NCBI GenBank assembly: GCA_016720855.1
Contig: JADKJU010000003.1
Location: forward strand, 434,001-498,000
Reading direction: 5' to 3'
DNA from: Betaproteobacteria bacterium
Lineage (GTDB): Bacteria > Pseudomonadota > Gammaproteobacteria > Burkholderiales > Usitatibacteraceae
DNA length: 64,000 bases
Position numbers and translations under genes: made by a program. Positions 45,330 to 53,190 of the stretch are shown in pieces; position 1 is the stretch's first letter; the number at the start of each line of letters is the position of its first letter. The notes under the pieces were generated by a model. That model ran no database searches. It was given only the letters and a program-made list of their open reading frames with translations, and was not told the origin of the DNA.

Positions 45330-45938
45330 CTACTCCGACAGGCCCTCGGCCACGAGCACTTCCTGCACCTTCGGCCTCGCGGCGACGCGGGCGATGAAAT
45401 CGCGCAGCTTCGGCCACGGCGCCATGTCCAGCTTGACCCAGGGGGCCCAGCTCGCCACGCTGAAGAGGTAGGCGTCGGCCACGGTGAAGCCCTGGCCGGT
45501 GAGGAACGGCTGACGCGCGAGTGTCTGCTCGACGAGGTCGAGGCGGCGGGCGAGCGCCACAAGGGCGGTCGTGCGGGCCTCCGGAGCGAGCTTTGCGTTC
45601 CACAGGGGACCGAAGCCCTTGTGGATCTCCGTCGAGATGTAGCCGATCCATTCGAGCACGCGATAGCGCTCCATCGTGCCCGCGGCCGGGATGAGGCCGG
45701 AGGACGGCGCCCGGTCCGCGAGGTACTGGATGAGGGCCGACACCTCGGTGAGCACGGAGCCGTCGTCCAGGCGCAGCGCCGGGACGTAGCCCTTGGGGTT
45801 CACGGTGTTGTAGTCCTCGCCGGTGGCGGTGCGCTTCGAGCCGAGATCGACCTTCTCCAGCTCGAGGGGAATGCCCGCCTCGCGGGCGACGATGTGCGGC
45901 GCGATGGAGCACGCGCCCGGGAAATAGTAGAGCTTCAT
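45330..45938 (-). CDS. Beta-class glutathione S-transferase
   Basis: 202 residues. MKLYYFPGACSIAPHIVARE carries the Tyr/Cys pair of bacterial beta-class enzymes (PGACS), followed by VNPKGYVPALRLDDGSVLTE and the C-terminal FLTGQGFTVADAYLFSVASW. These enzymes conjugate or reduce glutathione adducts. Single gene, divergent from the Tat-exported hydrolase across 170 bp. Confidence 0.94.
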   Translation of the reverse strand: MKLYYFPGACSIAPHIVAREAGIPLELEKVDLGSKRTATGEDYNTVNPKGYVPALRLDDGSVLTEVSALIQYLADRAPSSGLIPAAGTMERYRVLEWIGYISTEIHKGFGPLWNAKLAPEARTTALVALARRLDLVEQTLARQPFLTGQGFTVADAYLFSVASWAPWVKLDMAPWPKLRDFIARVAARPKVQEVLVAEGLSE

Positions 45939-46110
45939 GGTGTCTGCGCCTGGGCTGGATCGGGAAAGGGAAGTCTGCACCGACAAGACTACTCGCGTTC
46001 GGGGGCTTCGGGACTTTGACCTGGGTCATCGGCGCGGCCGGCGCCGTTCGGCTAGCATGGGATCGGCCCGGCAAACGACCGGACAATCGACCACCCCAGG
46101 AGGAGTATCG

Positions 46111-46905
46111 ATGAGCGCTTCCAGAAGACAGTTCCTCAATGCCGGTGCGGCCGTCGGCGCCGCGGCCGTTGCCGCATGCGCAACGCCGCAACAGGCCGGC
46201 GCGGGCAACGACAGCCTCTTGTTTCCCCAGGCTCCGACGACCGTGCCCATCGTCGGCAGCGACAAGCAATTCCAGGTCCGCCGCATCTACTGCGTCGGCC
46301 GCAACTACGCGGCGCACGCCCGCGAAATGGGTTCCGACCCCACGCGCGAGCCGCCGTTCTTCTTCCAGAAGCCCACGGACGCGATCCAGGTCGCGCCGCC
46401 GGGAGTCACCATCGATCATCCGTACCCGCCGATCACCAAGAATTACCACTACGAGGTGGAGCTGGTGGCCGCGCTCGGCAAGGGCGGCCGCAACGTGACG
46501 GCGCAGCAGGCGCTCGACATGGTGTACGCCTACGCGGTCGGCCTCGACATGACCCGCCGCGACCTGCAGCGCGCCATGGGCGACCAGAAGAAGCCGTGGG
46601 AAGTGGGCAAGAGCTTCGACAAGTCCGCGGTCATCAGCCACCTCCACCCCGCCGGAAAGACCGGGCACCTGACCAAGGGCGCGATCTGGCTCAAGGTCAA
46701 CGGGGCGATCAAGCAGAATGCCGACCTGAACCAGATGACCTGGAACGTGGCCGAGCAGATCGCCAACCTCTCGACTTTCTATGAACTCTTCCCCGGCGAC
46801 ATCATCTATTCGGGGACGCCGGCGAATGTGGGCCCCGTGGTTCGGGGCGACATCATGACCGGGCACATCGACGGCATCTACGAAATCAACGCGAAGATCG
46901 TCTAG
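46111..46905 (+). CDS. Tat-exported fumarylacetoacetate hydrolase-family protein
   Basis: 264 residues behind AGGAGGAG. The N-terminus SASRRQFLNAGAAVGAAAVA is a Tat signal, and a Cys follows (AACATPQQ), so it may also be lipidated. The mature part is a FAH domain: IYCVGRNYAAHAREMG, the metal ligands in YEVELVAALGKGG, and FPGDIIYSGTPANVGPV. Export of this normally cytosolic fold is unusual. The CMD-family gene starts 2 bp downstream, so they form an operon with the S41-like gene. Confidence 0.85.
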   Translation: MSASRRQFLNAGAAVGAAAVAACATPQQAGAGNDSLLFPQAPTTVPIVGSDKQFQVRRIYCVGRNYAAHAREMGSDPTREPPFFFQKPTDAIQVAPPGVTIDHPYPPITKNYHYEVELVAALGKGGRNVTAQQALDMVYAYAVGLDMTRRDLQRAMGDQKKPWEVGKSFDKSAVISHLHPAGKTGHLTKGAIWLKVNGAIKQNADLNQMTWNVAEQIANLSTFYELFPGDIIYSGTPANVGPVVRGDIMTGHIDGIYEINAKIV

Positions 46906-46907
46906 CC

Positions 46908-47465
46908 ATGGGACCCGACCGCCTCCCCCCGCTTCCCGACGCAAGCCTCAGCCCCGCGCAGCAGCGCGCAGCAGCGGAGCTCGCGAGCGGACCGCGGGGG
47001 GCGGTGTTCGGTCCGTTCGTCCCCCTGCTGCGCAGCCCCGATCTGCTCTCGCCCCTGCAGAAGGCCGGCGAGTACCTGCGGTACAAGAGCGCGCTCCCGC
47101 CCAGGCTTTCGGAATTCGCGATCCTCATCGTGGCCCGCCGCTGGAACCAGCAGTTCGAATGGCACATCCACGCGCCTATCGCCGAACGCGCCGGCGTTGC
47201 GGCCGCGCATGTCCGCGCGGTGGCCCAGGGCCAGCGCCCCGACGACATGGCCCCCGACGAGGCCGTCGTGCACGACTTCCTGCAGGAGCTGCATGACAAC
47301 CTCGGCGTCAGCGACACGACCTACGGCCGCGCCGTGGAGCACTTCGGGGAACGCGGGGTGGTCGATCTCTGCGGCCTGTGCGGCTACTACTCCACCCTCG
47401 CGATGGTGATGAACGTCGCGCGCACGCCGCTGCCCGACGGCGTCCCCCCGCCCTTCGAGACGTAG
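46908..47465 (+). CDS. Carboxymuconolactone decarboxylase-family protein
   Basis: 185 residues. RWNQQFEWHIHAPIAERAGV matches the ERW..QYEW..H..A..AG core of the CMD family. A later GVVDLCGLCGYYSTLAMVMN contains a Cys pair (CGLC) in the position of the AhpD-like redox CxxC. It could be a peroxidase-like or decarboxylase enzyme. Cytosolic, with no signal. It lies in the middle of the three-gene unit. Confidence 0.85.
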   Translation: MGPDRLPPLPDASLSPAQQRAAAELASGPRGAVFGPFVPLLRSPDLLSPLQKAGEYLRYKSALPPRLSEFAILIVARRWNQQFEWHIHAPIAERAGVAAAHVRAVAQGQRPDDMAPDEAVVHDFLQELHDNLGVSDTTYGRAVEHFGERGVVDLCGLCGYYSTLAMVMNVARTPLPDGVPPPFET

Positions 47466-47477
47466 GCGTCAACGGCC

Positions 47478-48731
47478 ATGCACGGTCGCCGCCGCTTCCT
47501 GGGAGCCGCTCTCGCCACCCTGGCGTCCGGCTCCTCGCTCGTCCATTCGGCGCCGCAGGCAGGCCGCCCTGTGCGCGATTTCGACGCGCTCTGGCGCGAG
47601 ATCGACGAGAAGTACGCCTATCTCGAGCGCGGTCAGGACTGGCGCTCCGCCAGCGCGCGATGGCGCCCGCGGGCCGCGGCCTCCCGCTCGCGCGACGAAC
47701 TCCTCGCCGCCCTCGAGGGAGCGATCGCGGAGCTGAACGACGAGCACGTGACGCTCGACGCACACCTTCCCGGCTCGGCGCGGCCGGTGCCCACCGCCAC
47801 CGACGTCTGGGGCGAGTGGATCGGGCCGGAGGCGGTGATCTCCGCGGTCCGCGCGGGCAGCGTGGCCGATGTGGCGGGCGCCGTGCCGGGCATGCGCGTG
47901 ATCTCGATCGGGAAGGCGCCCGTCGATGTCGCGGTGAACGCGCTGCTGCGACGCGGCCGCCAGACCGATTTGCGGGCGCGGGACTGGGCCCTGCGCCGCC
48001 TGCTCGCGGGACCCTGGGCGGGCAAGGTCGCCGTCGATGCGACGATCACGGGCCGCGCGTCCCGCCTCGAGATCGACCGCCTCGACATACCGCCGGTCGG
48101 CACGCCGCCGCTCATCGCGCGCCGCATCGGCGAGGACCGCAACCTGGGCTACCTGCGCGTGAAGAACAACCTGGGCGAGGCGACCCTCGTCGCGCATTTC
48201 GACGCGGCATTGCTGCAGATGCGCGGAACGCGAGGCCTGATCCTCGACCTGCGCGAGACGCAGGCCGGCGGTTCCCCCGCCGTCGCCCGTGCGCTGCTCG
48301 GGCGTTTCGTGACCACCGAATCACCCTGGATCGTGCGCGCCCCGCGCTCCGTGAAGCGGGGTGCGGACACTGCACCCGAGCGGGTTGCGCCCCGCGGACC
48401 CTACACGTACTCCGCGCGCACCCTGGTGCTCGTGGACCGCTGGACCGCCGGCGAAGGCGAGTCGCTGGCCATCGGGCTCGAGGCGGCCGCCAGGGCCACG
48501 CTGGTGGGCACCGCGATGGCGGGCTTGCGCGGCGACACCCGGGAACTGAGGCTGCCGGAATCGGGCATCGTCCTTCGCTACCCCGCGGCCCGCGTCTTCC
48601 ACATCAACGGCACACCCCGGGAGGTCGCGCGCCCGCAGGTGACGGTGGACATCGTCAAGCCGAACGGCGGGCCCGGCGACCCCATCCTCTACCAGGCGCT
48701 CAAGCTCCTGGAGGCAAGCGCCCCCGCCTAG
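47478..48731 (+). CDS. S41/C-terminal-processing-peptidase-like exported protein lacking the nucleophile Ser
   Basis: 417 residues with a signal that may be Tat type (MHGRRRFLGAALATLASGSS). The N-terminal helical domain (DFDALWREIDEKYAYLE), a PDZ-like segment (about 108-160) and the S41 core (NLGYLRVKNNLGEATLV, LILDLRETQAGGSP, LVLVDRWTAGEGESLAIGLE) are all recognisable. The nucleophile box, normally of the type T-x-S-x-x-E, reads TAGEGE, so Ser is replaced by Gly. It is probably an inactive paralogue or a binding protein. It ends the operon that starts at 46111 and overlaps the convergent thioesterase gene by 32 bp. Confidence 0.8.
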   Translation: MHGRRRFLGAALATLASGSSLVHSAPQAGRPVRDFDALWREIDEKYAYLERGQDWRSASARWRPRAAASRSRDELLAALEGAIAELNDEHVTLDAHLPGSARPVPTATDVWGEWIGPEAVISAVRAGSVADVAGAVPGMRVISIGKAPVDVAVNALLRRGRQTDLRARDWALRRLLAGPWAGKVAVDATITGRASRLEIDRLDIPPVGTPPLIARRIGEDRNLGYLRVKNNLGEATLVAHFDAALLQMRGTRGLILDLRETQAGGSPAVARALLGRFVTTESPWIVRAPRSVKRGADTAPERVAPRGPYTYSARTLVLVDRWTAGEGESLAIGLEAAARATLVGTAMAGLRGDTRELRLPESGIVLRYPAARVFHINGTPREVARPQVTVDIVKPNGGPGDPILYQALKLLEASAPA

Positions 48732-49128
48732 CCGCCTTCTCGCGCACGCGCTCGTCGAAGCGCGCGAGATTCACCACCACGCGCTCGTGCGTGCCCTCCC
48801 CGATCAGGTCTTGCTCGTCTTCCGCGCGGACGTGAAAGCGGATGGTGCGCCCCTCGACACCGACGACTTCCGCGGTGGCCCGGACGCGCATGCCCACGGG
48901 TGTCGCGGCCACGTGCGTCACGTCCAGGTGCGTGCCCAGGCTCTGGTGCTCCTCCGGCAGCGATTGCTCGACCGCGGCGAGCGCGGCCGCCTCGAAGAGA
49001 TTGATCATCACCGGCGTGGCGAGGACGCGGATGCGCCCGCTGCCCACGCGCGGCGCCGTGTGCTGCTCGCCGACCACCAGCTCGGCGGTGCCGGTGAGAC
49101 CTACCGGCAGGTTCAGCTGCAAGGCCAT
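48700..49128 (-). CDS. Hotdog-fold thioesterase (FlK-like)
   Basis: 142 residues. VLATPVMINLFEAAALAAVE and GTHLDVTHVAATPVGMRVRA are the thioesterase-superfamily signature of the fluoroacetyl-CoA thioesterase-like group, with the usual Thr/Glu/His (ATPVMINLFE, DVTHV). It would hydrolyse an acyl-CoA. Single gene, divergent from the thioredoxin gene. Confidence 0.88.
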   Translation of the reverse strand: MALQLNLPVGLTGTAELVVGEQHTAPRVGSGRIRVLATPVMINLFEAAALAAVEQSLPEEHQSLGTHLDVTHVAATPVGMRVRATAEVVGVEGRTIRFHVRAEDEQDLIGEGTHERVVVNLARFDERVREKAARRGRLPPGA

Positions 49129-49176
49129 GGACTGGGAAATCCCGTTTCCCGGGAATCGGGAGGTTGCGCCATTATC

Positions 49177-49207
49177 TTGAACTTGGGCCCTGCTGTCGCC
49201 ATATAAC
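49177..49207 (+). promoter_or_regulatory. Promoter with TTGAAC and TATAAC, spacer 19 bp, for the CnoX-like gene
   Basis: TTGAAC at 49177-49182 and TATAAC at 49202-49207 in an A+T-rich pocket. The -10 ends 4 nt before the ATG at 49212, so the transcript would start at or inside the start codon. The spacer is a little long. Confidence 0.45.
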
Positions 49208-49211
49208 TCCC

Positions 49212-50057
49212 ATGATCGATGCCACCCTTGCCACTTTCGAACGCGACGTGCTCGAAGCCTCGCGCGATGCGCCCGTTGTCGTCGATTTCTGGGCGCCCTG
49301 GTGCGGCCCCTGCCGCGCGCTGGGCCCTCTCCTCGAAAAACTGGAGCGCGAGTCCGGGGGGCGCTGGAAGCTCGTCAAGGTGAACTCCGACGAGAACGCC
49401 GAACTTTCCGCCCAGTTCGGCGTGCGCTCGATTCCCTTCGTCGTCGCCTTCGTGGATGGCCGGCCGGTGTCCCAATTCCTCGGGGCGCAGCCCGAAGGCA
49501 CGATCCGCGCCTTCCTCGACAAGCTGGTGCCGGACCCGAGCGAGCTCGAGCTGCGCCATGCGCGCGCCGCGCTGGCGAGCGGCCAGGCATCCCTCGCCGA
49601 GGATCACCTGCGCAACGCGATCGCGCTGGACCCGTCGAACGACGCCGCGCGCCTGGACATGGTCGCCATCCTGATGGATCGCCGCGATCTCGCCGGCGCA
49701 CGCGTACTGTGGCCGCTCCTTTCGCCCAAGGCCCCGCAGGCCTCCGCTTACGCCACGGTGCTGGCGCGCCTCGAAGCCGCGGAACGAGCGGCCACGCTGC
49801 CGGCCGCCGGTGATCTCGAGCGCCGCATCGAGGCCGATCCCGGTGATCTCGGTGCGCGCCTCGACCTGGCCGAGGTGCGCATCGCCAACCGCGAATTCGG
49901 CCCCGCCCTCGAGCAATTGCTCGAGATCGTCAGGCGTGATCGCGCGTTCGGCGACGATGTGGGCCGCCGCAAGATACTGGCCGTGTTCGAGATGGCCGCG
50001 GATCAACCCGACCTCGTGGCCGATTACCGGCGCCGTCTCTCCGCGACGCTCTACTAG
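49212..50057 (+). CDS. cnoX: CnoX/YbbN-like thioredoxin-TPR co-chaperone
   Basis: 281 residues. The N-terminal thioredoxin domain has the active site WAPWCGPC, then FGVRSIPFVVAFVDG. The rest is TPR-like helices (AEDHLRNAIALDPSNDAARL, LEQLLEIVRRD). This is the CnoX layout, whose members hold unfolded or chlorinated proteins for the chaperonin and DnaK. The intact CGPC suggests real redox activity; E. coli YbbN has lost it. Gene name by similarity. Confidence 0.85.
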   Translation: MIDATLATFERDVLEASRDAPVVVDFWAPWCGPCRALGPLLEKLERESGGRWKLVKVNSDENAELSAQFGVRSIPFVVAFVDGRPVSQFLGAQPEGTIRAFLDKLVPDPSELELRHARAALASGQASLAEDHLRNAIALDPSNDAARLDMVAILMDRRDLAGARVLWPLLSPKAPQASAYATVLARLEAAERAATLPAAGDLERRIEADPGDLGARLDLAEVRIANREFGPALEQLLEIVRRDRAFGDDVGRRKILAVFEMAADQPDLVADYRRRLSATLY

Positions 50058-50097
50058 GGTCGCGCGGCCGCGCCCGGAGCGCCACGACCCTGGCGGT

Positions 50098-50103
50098 ATC
50101 ATG
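50098..50103 (+). promoter_or_regulatory. -10-like box (TATCAT) abutting mnmC
   Basis: TATCAT ends 5 nt before the ATG at 50109, again too close for a leader. Read-through from the upstream gene (51 bp gap) is also possible. Confidence 0.35.
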
Positions 50104-50108
50104 CGGAC

Positions 50109-51938
50109 ATGACCGGCCGCTCCGTCTGCGTGGTACCCGCCCGACTCGAGCGCACGCCCGAAGGCGTGCCCTACGCGCCGCAATTCCAGGACATCTACCA
50201 TTCGGCCGAGGGCGGGCTCGCCCAGGCCCGCCAGGTTTTTCTCGCGGGCAACCGGTTGCCCGAGCGATGGCGCGGGCGCGACTCGTTCACCATCCTCGAG
50301 ACCGGCTTCGGGCTCGGGCTCAACTTCCTGGCCGCCTGGGATGCGCTGCGCGCCGATCCCCTCGGCCCGGCGCGGCTGCATTTCGTCTCCGTCGAAAGGC
50401 ATCCGTTCGCTCCCGGCGACCTGGCGGCGGCCCTGGAGCCGTTCGAGGAGTTGCGCCCGCTCACGACCGCGCTGCTGGCCGTATGGCCGCTCCCGCTGGC
50501 CGGGTTCCACCGCCTGGCGTTCGACGGCGGACGCGTGCACCTCACGCTCATGGCCGGGGATGCGCGCGCGCTGCTGCCCCAGCTTGAGGCCAGCGCCGAT
50601 GCGCTGTTCCTCGATGGTTTCTCGCCCGCGAAGAATCCGGAGATGTGGTCGCCGGAAGTGGTGCGCGAGCTGGCGCGGCTTGCCGCCCCGGGGGCCACGC
50701 TGGCGACCTGGACGGTGGCCGGCGGGGTTCGCGCAGCGCTTGCGGGAGCGGGGTTTCACGTCGAGAAGCGCGAGGGGTTCGGCCCGAAGCGGGAGATGCT
50801 CGTCGGCACCCGGGACGGCGAATCCGCGCCGACGCCACCCACGCAACGGCGGGCCGTCATCGTGGGCGCCGGACTCGCCGGCACGATGTGCGCCGAGCGA
50901 CTCGCCTCGCGCGGCTGGGAGACCTGGCTCATCGACACCCGCGAGAAGCGCCCTGTCGAGACCGCGGGACTGGTGCGCCCCATTGCCAACCTCCGCGATG
51001 CCGTCAATGCGCAAGTCTCGCGACCCGCCTTCCTGTTCGCCCTGCAATTCTTCCGCGCGCTGCAGCACGACGGCTATCACCTCGTGTGGAACCGCTGCGG
51101 CGTGCTGCAACTGGCCGACGGAGACGACGAGGCGGCGCGCATGGCGGCGATCGTCGAGGCGCAGTGCCATCCGCCGGATTTCCTGCGCTACGTGGACGCG
51201 GCCGAGGCGCGCGCGATCGCCGGCCGGCCGGTTCGCGGTCCGGGATGGTGGATGCCTTCGGGTGCGTGGATCTCGCCCGGCAGCCTTGCCATCGCGCTCC
51301 TCGCCAGGGCGGGCGGGCGCGTGCGCCGACTCATCGGCCGGTCCGTGGAGCGACTCGAGCGCGAGGGCGCCGAGTGGCGGGCCATCGACGCCGACGGCGC
51401 GGTCATCGCCGAGGCGCCCACGCTCATCGTCGCCAACGCCTTCGATGCAAAGCGCCTGCTACCCGAGGCCCGCCTCACGCTTTCGCGCGTGCGTGGCCAG
51501 GTGACGTTCGTGCCGCCCTCGGCCACGCGCGTGCTCGACGTCGTCGTGAGCGGAAGCGGCTATATCTCGCCCCTGCCGGACGGCGGGCACGTGGCCGGTG
51601 CCACCTACCAGCATGACGACGCCGGCGAGGACATCCGCGTCGCCGACCATCGCGACAATCTCGCCCGCCTCGATAAGATGCTCCCCGGCTTTGCGGGCGA
51701 CCTCGACCCCGCGAGCCTTTCGGGACTCACCGGCTTTCGCGCGACCGTGCCGGACCGGCTGCCGATCTTCGGCGCAACCCTGGTCCCGGGCATCTGGACG
51801 GCCACCGGGCTGGGCTCGCGCGGCCTGCTGTGGGCGCCGATCGGCGCCGAACTCATCGCCTCGCGTCTCGAAGGTGAACCATCACCCCTGCCGCGCGACC
51901 TGGCGGGCGCGATATCGCCGCGCCGGTTCCTGTCCTAG
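50109..51938 (+). CDS. mnmC: Bifunctional tRNA mnm5s2U34 biosynthesis enzyme MnmC
   Basis: 609 residues, the fused two-domain form. The N-terminal methyltransferase (about 1-235) has ETGFGLGLNFLAAW for SAM and LFLDGFSPAKNPEMWS. The C-terminal FAD domain has AVIVGAGLAGTMCAERLASR, GLVRPIANLRDAVNAQ and the final GLGSRGLLWAPIGAELIA. The oxidase half removes the carboxymethyl group of cmnm5s2U34 and the methyltransferase half methylates nm5s2U34 in the tRNA wobble position. Housekeeping, single gene. Confidence 0.96.
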   Translation: MTGRSVCVVPARLERTPEGVPYAPQFQDIYHSAEGGLAQARQVFLAGNRLPERWRGRDSFTILETGFGLGLNFLAAWDALRADPLGPARLHFVSVERHPFAPGDLAAALEPFEELRPLTTALLAVWPLPLAGFHRLAFDGGRVHLTLMAGDARALLPQLEASADALFLDGFSPAKNPEMWSPEVVRELARLAAPGATLATWTVAGGVRAALAGAGFHVEKREGFGPKREMLVGTRDGESAPTPPTQRRAVIVGAGLAGTMCAERLASRGWETWLIDTREKRPVETAGLVRPIANLRDAVNAQVSRPAFLFALQFFRALQHDGYHLVWNRCGVLQLADGDDEAARMAAIVEAQCHPPDFLRYVDAAEARAIAGRPVRGPGWWMPSGAWISPGSLAIALLARAGGRVRRLIGRSVERLEREGAEWRAIDADGAVIAEAPTLIVANAFDAKRLLPEARLTLSRVRGQVTFVPPSATRVLDVVVSGSGYISPLPDGGHVAGATYQHDDAGEDIRVADHRDNLARLDKMLPGFAGDLDPASLSGLTGFRATVPDRLPIFGATLVPGIWTATGLGSRGLLWAPIGAELIASRLEGEPSPLPRDLAGAISPRRFLS

Positions 51939-52010
51939 TCCCGGGGGCGCGGGACAGAACCCTAGCTTCCGGACCGCTCCCGTCGCGGCCCCGGCGAAAC
52001 AACGCGGCAA

Positions 52011-53177
52011 TCAGCGCCTCGGCCTGACACGCGCACCGTCGGCCAGGTCATTGCCCGGATACAGGACGACTTCGTCGTTCGCCGCCGCGCCGGCCACGAT
52101 CTCGGCTTCGCGCGCCCCGAGCAGGCCGACCTCCACGACACGGGCCGCGAGCCGGCCTCCGGACACCACGAAGACGTTCCACTTCCCGTCGCGGCGGAAG
52201 AGCGCCCCCACCGGCACGCGCAGCGTGTCGGCCTTCTCCGCGACGACGATGCGCGCGTCCACGCGATAGGCGTCGCCGATGCCGGGCGGCACGGCCTTGA
52301 AGTCGGCGATGACGTTCACGCGCTGCTCCTCGACGCCGAGCGCCGAGATCTTCTTGAAGGCCGCCGGCTCCACCAGGCGCACGACGGCCTCGACCGCGTC
52401 GGTTCCGCCCCAGCCGGTGATGAGCATGCGCATGCCGGGCTTCACGCGCACCGCATCGTTGGACAGCACGTCGACCACGATCTCGAGCGCCTTCGGGTCG
52501 CCCACGGTGACGAGCACGGTGCCCGGTTGCACCACGCGCTCGCTTCTTTCCGCGACCCGCAGCACGCGCCCGCTCACCGGGGACGCGACCCGCAAGATGG
52601 GCGCCTTCTCGCGCACGGCGATGAGCGTCGCCCGCGCGGCCTCGACATCCGCCGCCGCCGCCACCGCGCGCGAGCGTGCCGCCAGGAGGTCCACCGCCTT
52701 CATCTTGGCCGCCGCGTCCGCCTGTTCCAGCGCCTGCTCGGACATGAACTTGCGCGCCACGAGGTCGGCCACGCGCACGCGCTCGCGCTCGGCCTGCGCG
52801 GCGTCGGTTTCTGCCCGGCGCACCCGTTCGCCGGCCTCCCGCCCGAGCGCACGCGCCGACTCGAGCTTCGCCTCGAGCATGTCGCGATCCGCCGCCGAGA
52901 TGGGCAGCGGCGCGATTTCAGCCACCACCTCCCCGGCCTTGACCGTGTCGCCGTCGCGCAGGGTGACTCGCAGCAGCCGCCCGGCCACCGGGGCGGCCAC
53001 GCCGAAGCGATCGATCGCGCGCGTCTCGCCATCCTCCTCGATCGTGACCTGCACCGGCCCGCGCGCCACTCGCGTTGTCTCGACGGGGCGCGGCTCCGGC
53101 CAGGCCCACCACGCAAGAAGCGCGGCCACCGCAAGCGCCGCGCCCGAATAGCCGATCGTTCTCCTCGAGACGTTCAT
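52011..53177 (-). CDS. HlyD/RND-type periplasmic adaptor of an ABC exporter
   Basis: 388 residues, single N-terminal membrane anchor (IGYSGAALAVAALLAWWAW). Lipoyl halves VAAPVAGRLLRVTLRDGDTV and VASPVSGRVLRVAERSERVV flank a long coiled hairpin (about 100-200). Beta-barrel and distal domains follow. Third gene of an ATPase-permease-adaptor operon, 13 bp after the permease. It would link the permease to an outer-membrane factor not found here. Confidence 0.9.
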   Translation of the reverse strand: MNVSRRTIGYSGAALAVAALLAWWAWPEPRPVETTRVARGPVQVTIEEDGETRAIDRFGVAAPVAGRLLRVTLRDGDTVKAGEVVAEIAPLPISAADRDMLEAKLESARALGREAGERVRRAETDAAQAERERVRVADLVARKFMSEQALEQADAAAKMKAVDLLAARSRAVAAAADVEAARATLIAVREKAPILRVASPVSGRVLRVAERSERVVQPGTVLVTVGDPKALEIVVDVLSNDAVRVKPGMRMLITGWGGTDAVEAVVRLVEPAAFKKISALGVEEQRVNVIADFKAVPPGIGDAYRVDARIVVAEKADTLRVPVGALFRRDGKWNVFVVSGGRLAARVVEVGLLGAREAEIVAGAAANDEVVLYPGNDLADGARVRPRR

Positions 53178-53190
53178 GGACTTCTCCGCA

